From a bacterium (GTDB lineage: Bacteria > RBG-13-66-14): a DNA stretch of 6,203 nucleotides. This document shows positions 1 through 5,541 of the stretch, in pieces. Within the stretch, counting starts at the first letter, position 1; each line of letters opens with the position of its first letter. The stretch covers positions 1 through 6,203 of the forward strand of contig JAIOSI010000007.1 of the NCBI GenBank assembly GCA_021107695.1, given 5' to 3'. A program made the position numbers and the translations under genes. A model generated the notes under the pieces. That model was not told the DNA's origin. It worked only from the letters and a program-made list of their open reading frames with translations, and made no database searches.

Positions 1-160
1 CCTCGCCGGACGACGGGTTGCTACCCTGACCAGCGAAAGCTATGTTGCTGGGCGGCATGCAATTGAGTGGACAGTCGCCGAGCTTCCCTCCGGAGTCTAT
101 CTGCTTCGACTGGAGACCGATGGACAGACGCTGACAAAACGAGTGGTGATAAGCAGGTAG
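1..160 (+). CDS. C-terminal end of a secreted protein with an FlgD/T9SS-type Ig-like sorting tail (5' end outside window)
   Basis: Only the last 52 complete codons are present, read in the frame starting at position 2 and ending at TAG 158-160. The peptide begins LAGRRVATLT and ends with SGVYLLRLETDG followed by TLTKRVVISR. This is the pattern of the FlgD-Ig-like / T9SS type A C-terminal domain: a 'D-x-x-G-R-x-V' strand, a G-x-H-x-I/x-W strand, a P-S-G-V-Y-L-L-R-L strand and a basic last strand. In the FCB group such tails direct proteins through the outer membrane to the cell surface or medium. The tail closely resembles that of the gene at 5542-6203: 8 of the last 10 residues are identical. 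The catalytic or binding part of the protein lies to the left of the window, so its function is unknown. A hairpin terminator follows 28 bp after the stop. Confidence 0.85.
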   Translation, partial: LAGRRVATLTSESYVAGRHAIEWTVAELPSGVYLLRLETDGQTLTKRVVISR

Positions 161-188
161 CAGCTCTTGCATCACCAGTGCGTAAGAA

Positions 189-220
189 AAAAGACCAGGG
201 CTGATCCCCTGGTCTTTTGT
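189..220. terminator. Bidirectional rho-independent terminator between convergent genes
   Basis: A perfect 12-bp inverted repeat, AAAAGACCAGGG (189-200) and CCCTGGTCTTTT (207-218), encloses a 6-nt loop. On the + strand the stem ends in TTTTGTT, and on the - strand the stem and tail together give a run of six T (187-192 complement). It lies between the stop of the + strand secreted-protein gene (160) and the stop of the - strand beta-barrel gene (241), so one hairpin can end both converging transcripts. Confidence 0.9.
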
Positions 221-240
221 TAAGCGGATAGTATCATCGC

Positions 241-1047
241 TTACAGATAGTAGTTGACTCCCAGGTGCAGGGTGAGCTGCGAGGCGGTAAAGACCCGTCC
301 CAGGACATCTACGTCGTCGCCATCGTCGTTGGAGAGCTGATTGATGAAGTCGCCGCGATAGAGGGTGATTCCCCCGTCGAGAGCCAGTGCATCGTCCAGC
401 ATGTACTCAATGCCGCCGGAGATGGAGATTGCAAATCCGGCACCGGAAAGCCTGCGGGTGCCTTCATTTGCGGACTCATCGGTGAAGCTGACCATATCAA
501 CGCCGAGGAGAATCTCACCGTAGGGACACCAGGAGTCCTCCATCTGATAGAAGAATCGCAGCCCACCGAGGGCGTAGAGGGCGGTCATCGTGTTCTGACG
601 ATTGGCGTTGCTCTCCTCATAGGTAAGGGAGCTGGTGGAGAAGCCGATATCGCCGACCAGATAGGTGTAGAGGTTGAAGATGTGAAAGCGGTGATCAACC
701 CAGACCAGCTCTGGCTCATCGATGCTGAGGAGATAGCGGTTCTCGGTTTTATTTACCAGCGGATAGAGAATCCGCCCGTCGAGACCAAAAGACATCCCGG
801 CGGTGTACTCGCCAAAGTTTCCCTCTTCCTGAGGTAATGGCCACAGCGGGAAGCCCGGCTCCAGAGACAGCCCCAGTCCTATCTCATCGTTGCGGATGAT
901 GTACGGCGCGTAGGTGGAGAAAACACCTTCTGCACCGCTATCGGGATGCTCCATCCGCTCCATGGACTCCACTCGGAAGGCGGTAAAGGCAAGTGATGCC
1001 GAAAAGCTGAACAGAACTAGCAGCAGGATGATGGGTCTGGAACGCAT
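241..1047 (-). CDS. Probable outer-membrane beta-barrel protein with signal peptide (function unknown)
   Basis: The product has 268 residues. Residues 1-20 form a Sec signal peptide: a basic start (MRSR), a hydrophobic core (IILLLVLFSF) and a plausible signal peptidase I site after S-L-A20. There is no lipobox cysteine, so it is not a lipoprotein. The mature part has many short alternating hydrophobic/polar stretches rich in Gly and aromatic residues (for example YALGGLRFFYQM, AISISGGIEYML and a final LTLHLGVNYYL), as expected for a small porin-like or OmpW-like barrel of 8-10 strands. The last residue is Leu after Tyr-Tyr rather than the usual Phe. The ATG is supported by GGAGG (complement of 1053-1057) 5 nt upstream. 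It lies 55 bp downstream of the deacetylase gene with no strong terminator between them, so co-transcription is possible. The barrel call is inferred from sequence pattern, and no specific family is recognised. Confidence 0.75.
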   Translation of the reverse strand: MRSRPIILLLVLFSFSASLAFTAFRVESMERMEHPDSGAEGVFSTYAPYIIRNDEIGLGLSLEPGFPLWPLPQEEGNFGEYTAGMSFGLDGRILYPLVNKTENRYLLSIDEPELVWVDHRFHIFNLYTYLVGDIGFSTSSLTYEESNANRQNTMTALYALGGLRFFYQMEDSWCPYGEILLGVDMVSFTDESANEGTRRLSGAGFAISISGGIEYMLDDALALDGGITLYRGDFINQLSNDDGDDVDVLGRVFTASQLTLHLGVNYYL

Positions 1048-1060
1048 GGAAACCTCCGTG

Positions 1061-1079
1061 AAGTTTTTCGGGGAAACTT
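1061..1079 (-). other. Small hairpin between the deacetylase and beta-barrel genes
   Basis: AAGTTT (1061-1066) and AAACTT (1074-1079) can pair across a 7-nt loop just upstream of the beta-barrel ribosome binding site. The stem is AT-rich and has no T tract on the - strand, so it is a poor terminator. It may be a weak leader structure or chance. Confidence 0.25.
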
Positions 1080-1102
1080 AATCTTCTAGTGGCAGTCGTT
1101 TT

Positions 1103-2071
1103 CTAACGTAATCGCAGAGTCCACTCGTTAGCTCTGGCTGCACCATTCTTTGGTAGGTCGTTTGTGTCCAGGCGTGGTAGCAGCAAGGGCGTGGAGTAGT
1201 TCTCTACCAATGCCACGCGAGCGGTAAGACCCAGGGCACAGTTCCTCTCTTCCAATAACCTCAGCGTATCCTCGTTGTAGCCACCATAGGGATAGCAGAC
1301 CGTCCAGTCTTCTGGTCGCTTGCCGTAGAGGTCATTCAAAAATGATAGCGACAGGTCAAGCTCGGTGGTTTGCTCCTCTACGGTCAGGCTATTGAACCAG
1401 CGATGGCTGTAACCGTGAACCCCGATCGCCATTCCGGCTCTTACCATCTCTTTCAGTTGTTCTGAGCTAAGATAAAGCTCACGGGCGAATTCATTCTCAT
1501 CTCTATCGACGTGGCGATTAAACAGTTCGGCAACCAAGGTATTACGCAGCCATTCTGGCAGTCCAACCTGGAGAATTCGTTTGACAAAGATTATTTCCGG
1601 AGGATCAAAGCGCGATTTCCCAGCGTTAAGTCGATACAATTCATCATCGTTGGGTAGGTCTATCTCTTGTCGATGTGGTGTTAGTAGTTCAAAAATATCT
1701 TTGATTAATCCACCGGGATTCTCGGCAGATGCAAGAATAAAGTGAATCTTATGCACATCAAGGACAGTGTTTTCAAGCACTGGCTTCACCGGGGGATAAA
1801 AAGCCCCTTTGATGCCACGTTCTTTCAGTCGGGGGAAAACATATTCATAGTGATCGGAGAATCCGTCATCGAAGGTTAACAGACAGGCGTTTGGTGGCAA
1901 TTCCACTCTATTTCTTGAGGCAGCAATGACCTGTTCAAGCTCAACAAAGCAGTAATGCCGCTGGAGGTAATCGAGTTGTCCATCAAAATCCTCAAGCTGT
2001 AATCCCTTAATTCGGGGATAGGAGCTGTTCTTCAGGTTACGGATATAATGGTACATTACGATTGTCAGCAT
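1103..2071 (-). CDS. Polysaccharide deacetylase (NodB / carbohydrate esterase 4 family), cytoplasmic type
   Basis: The product has 322 residues and is predicted to be a metal-dependent sugar N- or O-deacetylase. CE4 motifs are visible in order: TFDDG at 66-70 (D68 the likely base, D69 a metal ligand), H219-G-Y-S-H223 (the HxxxH metal site) and Y-P-Y-G-G at 260-264 (motif 3, with Cys259 where Arg is usual). The N-terminal MYHYI (6-10) is typical of the PgaB/IcaB-like branch. About 135 residues (roughly 75-210, including DVHKIHFIL) separate motifs 1 and 2, a longer spacing than in short NodB domains. It has no signal peptide or membrane segment, which suggests a nucleotide- or lipid-linked precursor sugar as substrate rather than finished wall polymer. 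The start has GAGGG (complement of 2080-2084) 8 nt upstream; the in-frame Met6 has no such site. It lies 15 bp after the GNAT gene and is almost certainly in the same transcript. The substrate is unknown. Confidence 0.88.
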   Translation of the reverse strand: MLTIVMYHYIRNLKNSSYPRIKGLQLEDFDGQLDYLQRHYCFVELEQVIAASRNRVELPPNACLLTFDDGFSDHYEYVFPRLKERGIKGAFYPPVKPVLENTVLDVHKIHFILASAENPGGLIKDIFELLTPHRQEIDLPNDDELYRLNAGKSRFDPPEIIFVKRILQVGLPEWLRNTLVAELFNRHVDRDENEFARELYLSSEQLKEMVRAGMAIGVHGYSHRWFNSLTVEEQTTELDLSLSFLNDLYGKRPEDWTVCYPYGGYNEDTLRLLEERNCALGLTARVALVENYSTPLLLPRLDTNDLPKNGAARANEWTLRLR

Positions 2072-2086
2072 ATCTGGTTCCCTCGT

Positions 2087-3202
2087 TTAGTTGGCTCTGT
2101 CTTGATCGCCATCGCCCTTTACAAAGTAAAAGTTGCCTTCAACAACCTCTTTCATTTTGGGATCATTTTCGTCGCGAAACAGAGCAAACATCTGCATACT
2201 ATCCCGGTAGCGCAATGGATTGAAATCCATTGGCAGCATAGTTGCTCCAGACTGATTTATCGGTTCGTAGAAACCAACTTGTTCGAGAATTTCTTCTTCG
2301 AGTCGTCCACCAGCAAAATAATCGATCAGGATCGCCTCTTTTTTCCTGGAATACTCAATGGTGTAGCTTAAAACATCCTCGTGATACTCAGGAAGGGTTA
2401 CGTAGTCAACCAACCGGACGAGATGACCGTACTCCGATGTTTCATTGCGAAACACAACAAGACCAACGATCTGCTTGTCGCTCCATGCGTAAAAGCACTC
2501 GTAGAGAGGATAGGGGTAGTCAATGTACCGCCAGTTCAGATGCTGCGTACTCCGCCAGGTGGTATAGCCATAATGTTCCCTGATTCTATCCCATGCAGCA
2601 TCCCAATTATTGTCAAAACGCTCCACTCTTCGGAATACAAGCTTGGAGTTTGGTACTTCGATGATTTCGTGTTCTTTTAAGTTCTGGAGGGCTTGCTCCT
2701 TGCCCTCTTTAGTAAACTCCTGGTAGCGTGGATTCAATTTCATCAGGGTGGCTACTGTAGAACTCAGCGGACGAGTAAAACGTCTCATCGTCCATTTTGT
2801 TAGCTTTCCCAGCCTTTCGTACATGGAAAAGGTACGTGGATTAACCCCAGGACCCATAACGTAGTTTTTTAGCTTCAGATAGTTTTCCACCAGCCTATGA
2901 CCAAGTCGCTGTCCTCTATAAGCTGAATCCAGGTAGAGATTGAGCATCGATATTCCTGGCTCCCATTGCCCATTAATTTGCAACGGCCACGGATAGCCGC
3001 CGAGAATAGCGATTACCTTTTTGCCATCAAGAATCAAATGCTGTCCGGCTCCGTCAACAATCCTGGGCGGTTTTGCAAAGTTCCAGTCAAAGAACTCTCG
3101 CCTGGTAAAGATATAACCCGGTTTGTAGAACTCCTCGTAAAAGCGAACTAAGTCACCCCAGTCCTGCTCTTCAAAACTTCGGAATATGAGCTTAGATCGC
3201 AT
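2087..3202 (-). CDS. Tandem-domain GNAT-family acyltransferase, probably for glycan modification
   Basis: The product has 371 residues, is soluble and has no signal peptide. The N-terminal half (about 5-140) has GNAT features: strand LILDGKKVIAILGG (56-69), strand SMLNLYLDSAYR leading into the acyl-CoA loop RGQRLG (96-101), and an SMYERLG helix (126-132). The loop has Arg99 where the family motif R/Q-x-x-G-x-G/A has Gly. The second half (about 205-342) appears to be a degenerate copy: QHLNWRYIDYP (220-230) matches EFFDWNFAKPP (36-46), and YAWSDKQIVGLVVF (238-251) matches the first long strand pair, but no acyl-CoA loop is visible. ATG 3200-3202 has GGGAGG (complement of 3208-3213) 5 nt upstream and its own promoter. 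It is the first gene before the deacetylase, 15 bp apart. The pairing suggests removal and replacement of an acyl group on an envelope sugar. That role is inference; the GNAT fold is better supported. Confidence 0.8.
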   Translation of the reverse strand: MRSKLIFRSFEEQDWGDLVRFYEEFYKPGYIFTRREFFDWNFAKPPRIVDGAGQHLILDGKKVIAILGGYPWPLQINGQWEPGISMLNLYLDSAYRGQRLGHRLVENYLKLKNYVMGPGVNPRTFSMYERLGKLTKWTMRRFTRPLSSTVATLMKLNPRYQEFTKEGKEQALQNLKEHEIIEVPNSKLVFRRVERFDNNWDAAWDRIREHYGYTTWRSTQHLNWRYIDYPYPLYECFYAWSDKQIVGLVVFRNETSEYGHLVRLVDYVTLPEYHEDVLSYTIEYSRKKEAILIDYFAGGRLEEEILEQVGFYEPINQSGATMLPMDFNPLRYRDSMQMFALFRDENDPKMKEVVEGNFYFVKGDGDQDRAN

Positions 3203-3229
3203 GGCAACCTCCCTGATAAGCCGTCAATG

Positions 3230-3258
3230 ATTGTAGCAGTTGGGCATTCGCAGGACAA
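3230..3258 (-). promoter_or_regulatory. Sigma-70 type promoter for the GNAT-deacetylase operon
   Basis: On the - strand, TTGTCC (-35, complement of 3253-3258) is followed by a 17-nt spacer and TACAAT (-10, complement of 3230-3235). A TG one base before the -10 gives an extended -10 element. The match to consensus is 4/6 and 5/6. The expected start near 3223 leaves a leader of about 20 nt, enough for the GGGAGG site. It begins only 5 bp past the upstream terminator stem, a compact terminator-promoter junction. Confidence 0.75.
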
Positions 3259-3260
3259 TG

Positions 3261-3287
3261 GAAAAGAGCAGCCCAGCGGCTGCTCTT
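3261..3287 (-). terminator. Hairpin terminator after the restriction-endonuclease-like gene
   Basis: A 9-bp perfect stem, AAGAGCAGC (3264-3272) and GCTGCTCTT (3279-3287), has a 6-nt loop and starts 23 bp past the stop at 3311. On the - strand the stem runs into TTTTC, so the T tract is short (four T, two of them in the stem). The strong stem and its position directly before a new promoter support a terminator, but one that may leak. Confidence 0.65.
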
Positions 3288-3310
3288 ATTTGCAAGACTG
3301 GTGTTTGCTG

Positions 3311-4375
3311 CTACTCTTCCGGTAGATATCGCTTAACCGTCTCGATTAGTTGATTACTAAAACCGTAAAGGTCAGCTAATCCTTCAATCGGGTGCTTGTT
3401 GAAGTTTTCTTCATCATCAAATACTTGAAGGTACTTTTGCCGACCATCGAAGTAAAAACGACAAAGATGCTTGTTTCTGTTGTTATCGAATAGGATTGAG
3501 CAATAGCTCTTGTGATCCCGCATTGTTACACGCTCTGTGCCTACAGTACCCGCCAGGATTGCCCGGATGATCAGGTGTCCCTGAATCTCTTCTTCGGTGG
3601 TTACAATACCATCGTCCTCTTCCTCTGGTGCTTCTTCAGGTTGTTCTGTTTCCGTAGTATCCTCAAGGCGACTACTGGCTTTATCGAAGACATCTTTTAC
3701 TTTCTCGTTTAGAAATTCTTGAAGAGCTCTTCTCACAATTCCAGTAAACTGTTCTACAACCTTCTTGGTCATAGAACCCTCATACACCTGTTTGCCTAGG
3801 TATTTAATAAAGTCATCGTTCGCTGAATCAAACTGTACCGTTAAGAACGCTTTTAGCTCTCGTAAGTACTTTAATTCACTGGCGTTCGAGACAACTTCGT
3901 CAGCATCAAAGTTTTCTTTTGTAAATTGAGCTTTAAGTTCACTAATCTTGTGGGGTTTTTTAATATCAAAGACAAAGAATGGTCGTTCATCCATCACGTT
4001 TTCTTTATCAAGACCAGCGTAAAAACGATACTCAAGACCATTTGTCAAGATGCCTATGAGGGCATCGGTATTTTGAAAGTACTGCTTGAGTTGCTTCGCA
4101 TGTTCTTCATTGAGATCTGCACTACATATTTTACACTCGATGAGGATGATAGGAATACCATCCTTGAGGATTGCATAATCAACTTTATCGCCCTTCCGAG
4201 AGCCAACATCAGCAGTATACTCTGGTACAACTTCCGTTGGATTGCGAACATCGTAACCCAACACTTCAATAAAAGGCATAATAAGAGAGTGTTTAGTTGC
4301 CTCTTCTGTGTCAATGTACTGAATGTTCTTTTTAACGGTCGTAGATAGTTGTTCGATCCTGTCTGCAAAATCCAT
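3311..4375 (-). CDS. Stand-alone type I HsdR N-terminal-like / predicted type IV restriction endonuclease (COG2810-like)
   Basis: The product has 354 residues. The N-terminal part has a complete PD-(D/E)XK nuclease core as in HsdR N-terminal domains: E48, D66 in KVDYAIL, E80-C-K82 after the IPIILI strand, and Q95-L-K-Q-Y99 matching the HsdR QxxxY motif, then ILTNG (109-113). A helical middle region (about 165-235) leads to a very acidic linker (about 238-265, mostly Glu, Asp, Thr and Pro). The C-terminal domain of about 90 residues (IQGHLII... KSYCSILFDN... YLQVFDDEE) resembles the conserved tail of proteins annotated as predicted type IV restriction endonuclease. There is no helicase motor, methylase or specificity subunit here. 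ATG 4373-4375 has AGAGGA (complement of 4382-4387) 6 nt upstream. It is AT-rich compared with the M23 gene 76 bp upstream. A phage-defence role cutting modified DNA is inferred from the family. Confidence in the nuclease fold is high, in the biological role moderate. Confidence 0.82.
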   Translation of the reverse strand: MDFADRIEQLSTTVKKNIQYIDTEEATKHSLIMPFIEVLGYDVRNPTEVVPEYTADVGSRKGDKVDYAILKDGIPIILIECKICSADLNEEHAKQLKQYFQNTDALIGILTNGLEYRFYAGLDKENVMDERPFFVFDIKKPHKISELKAQFTKENFDADEVVSNASELKYLRELKAFLTVQFDSANDDFIKYLGKQVYEGSMTKKVVEQFTGIVRRALQEFLNEKVKDVFDKASSRLEDTTETEQPEEAPEEEDDGIVTTEEEIQGHLIIRAILAGTVGTERVTMRDHKSYCSILFDNNRNKHLCRFYFDGRQKYLQVFDDEENFNKHPIEGLADLYGFSNQLIETVKRYLPEE

Positions 4376-4434
4376 GATTAATCCTCTGTTAAGTTGTATA
4401 AAGCGTTAATTTGTTTACGAATCAGTAGGTTAAG

Positions 4435-4451
4435 TGCAGCTTTAGGCTGCA
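4435..4451 (-). terminator. Short hairpin immediately after the M23 peptidase stop codon (weak terminator candidate)
   Basis: TGCAGC (4435-4440) and GCTGCA (4446-4451) form a 6-bp stem with a 5-nt loop, touching the TGA stop (4452-4454 complement). No T tract follows on the - strand (it continues CTTAACC), so termination would be inefficient and the M23 transcript may run into the downstream nuclease-like gene. Confidence 0.35.
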
Positions 4452-5381
4452 TCAATCAAACTCATAATCTGGGGTGATGTACGCCATGGGGTCGGTTACG
4501 CTGCCCTCGATTATCACCTCGAAGTGCAGGTGCGGACCGGTGGACATACCGGTGGTGCCGATGTCGGCGATTATCTGCCCACGTTCAACGACATCTCCTA
4601 CCTTTACATGGAGCTTGGAAGTATGCCCGTAGCGGGTCTGGATTCCATAGCCGTGGTCGATGAAGCAGGTGGTTCCATAACCACCCCGGGTGCCGGCGAA
4701 GCTGACCACACCATCGGCAGGAGCGAAGATAGGGGTACCCCAGGCAGCAACGATATCTACTCCACGGTGGAAGTGGATCAGCCCGGTGATCGGGTGGATA
4801 CGATTGCCCATATAGCTGACGATATGCCCGACAACGGGTTTGATGCTGGGAGTATGAGAGCGGATGTCCCGCTCGCGGCGGGTACGTTCAATGGTCTCTA
4901 CGAGAAGGGAGCTCTCCAGACTGATCGAGCCTTCAAGGCGCAGGGCGCGTTCGTAGTACCGCTGGGTCGTTTCGTCGAGGGCGGAGTAGTCAACGGTGGG
5001 GAAACCACTCATCGCCTGACCAAGCTCGACTCCGCCGATGCCACCGAGCCGTTCGGCTTCGGGAATGGTGGGAAGGGCGTGAGCAAGGCGGACAAAGTCG
5101 TTTGTGCTGCTAATATCGGTCAGTTTTTGATTAAGCTCGCCGATTCTCTCCTGGGTCTCGGTAAGCTGGCTCTGCTGCTGTTCATTCGAGATTTCGAGGG
5201 AGTAAATTTCAAAGCGTTTTCGCACATTGTCTGAGTAAAGGAAGAGCAGAACGATGGCTCCGATGAAGACCAGCATCGTAAGCAAGAACCCCCGCCTGAT
5301 ACCACGCCGATTGATATCACGATAGAACGTACCGATAACGTTGTCTCTGTTGATAATCAGCGTGAACTTATTTCCGCGCAT
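4452..5381 (-). CDS. Membrane-anchored M23 (LytM-type) zinc metallopeptidase
   Basis: The product has 309 residues and is predicted to cleave peptide cross-links of peptidoglycan on the periplasmic side. Residues 1-31 are basic and cytoplasmic; 32-49 (start FLLTMLVFIGAIVLL) form one membrane segment, giving an N-in, C-out protein. Residues 53-92 are a likely coiled coil rich in Glu/Gln/Leu. The M23 domain covers about 183-302 with every expected zinc and catalytic residue: H205-x-x-x-D209, H253 (in RYGH) and H284-L-H286, plus the usual GNRIHPITG lead-in. It therefore looks active, not a degenerate LytM regulator. The N-terminal KFTLIINRD start and architecture resemble M23 proteins often found next to bactofilin in FCB and related bacteria, but no bactofilin gene follows. 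It has its own promoter. The start is the only sensible one before the membrane segment, although its ribosome site is weak. Confidence 0.9.
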   Translation of the reverse strand: MRGNKFTLIINRDNVIGTFYRDINRRGIRRGFLLTMLVFIGAIVLLFLYSDNVRKRFEIYSLEISNEQQQSQLTETQERIGELNQKLTDISSTNDFVRLAHALPTIPEAERLGGIGGVELGQAMSGFPTVDYSALDETTQRYYERALRLEGSISLESSLLVETIERTRRERDIRSHTPSIKPVVGHIVSYMGNRIHPITGLIHFHRGVDIVAAWGTPIFAPADGVVSFAGTRGGYGTTCFIDHGYGIQTRYGHTSKLHVKVGDVVERGQIIADIGTTGMSTGPHLHFEVIIEGSVTDPMAYITPDYEFD

Positions 5382-5391
5382 AGCAGGCTTA

Positions 5392-5396
5392 CCTTT
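5392..5396 (-). promoter_or_regulatory. Weak, distant ribosome binding site of the M23 gene
   Basis: The best Shine-Dalgarno match before ATG 5379-5381 is AAAGG (complement of 5392-5396), 10 nt upstream. This is longer spacing and a poorer match than at the other genes here, which have GGAGG, GGGAGG, GAGGG or AGAGGA at 5-8 nt. No better in-frame start exists before the membrane segment, so low translation efficiency is a reasonable inference. Confidence 0.4.
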
Positions 5397-5434
5397 GACT
5401 TTTGAAATGAGAAACAGACCAGCTAATGCACTCC

Positions 5435-5463
5435 ATTCTATTGGGTTAGGGCAAGAGTGTCAA
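5435..5463 (-). promoter_or_regulatory. Near-consensus sigma-70 type promoter for the M23 peptidase gene
   Basis: On the - strand, a perfect TTGACA (-35, complement of 5458-5463) is followed by exactly 17 nt and TAGAAT (-10, complement of 5435-5440; 5/6). The expected start is near 5428, giving a leader of about 47 nt before ATG 5381. It lies downstream of the strong terminator at 5490-5515, so the M23 gene is transcribed independently of the secreted-protein gene. Confidence 0.85.
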
Positions 5464-5489
5464 GGGGATACATCAACTAGTTCCGGTAG

Positions 5490-5515
5490 AAAAAAAAGGT
5501 CGCCGAAGCGACCTT
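5490..5515 (-). terminator. Strong rho-independent terminator with a cUUCGg tetraloop
   Basis: On the - strand, AAGGTCGC, loop TTCG, GCGACCTT is followed by a run of T: eight T in all (complement of 5490-5497), six of them past the 8-bp stem. The loop is closed by a C-G pair, giving the very stable cUUCGg tetraloop. It starts 26 bp after the stop of the secreted-protein gene (5542) and isolates that gene from the M23 promoter. Confidence 0.95.
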
Positions 5516-5541
5516 CCATTTTGCATCTATTGAGCCATGAT

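Noticed and set aside
265..837. Long + strand open frame (190 codons) opposite the beta-barrel gene
   Set aside because: It is antisense to a gene with a signal peptide, a good ribosome site and beta-strand periodicity. Its translation has no recognisable domain, and it looks like a shadow frame in GC-richer DNA.
1048..1110. Separate promoter for the beta-barrel gene
   Set aside because: No convincing -35/-10 pair with 16-18 nt spacing was found in the gap; read-through from the GNAT-deacetylase promoter is equally possible.
3926..4348. + strand open frame (140 codons) opposite the nuclease-like gene
   Set aside because: It lies wholly within the antisense of the conserved nuclease core and shows no domain of its own.
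4395..4425. Possible promoter for the nuclease-like gene (- strand CTGATT, 19-nt spacer, TATACA)
   Set aside because: The -35 matches only 3/6, the spacing is long, and the expected start would leave almost no leader before the AGAGGA site. Too weak to annotate.
4524..5234. Long + strand open frame (236 codons) opposite the M23 gene
   Set aside because: The - strand encodes a complete M23 active site and membrane anchor. The + strand product is low-complexity Gly/Asp-rich sequence with no known motif.
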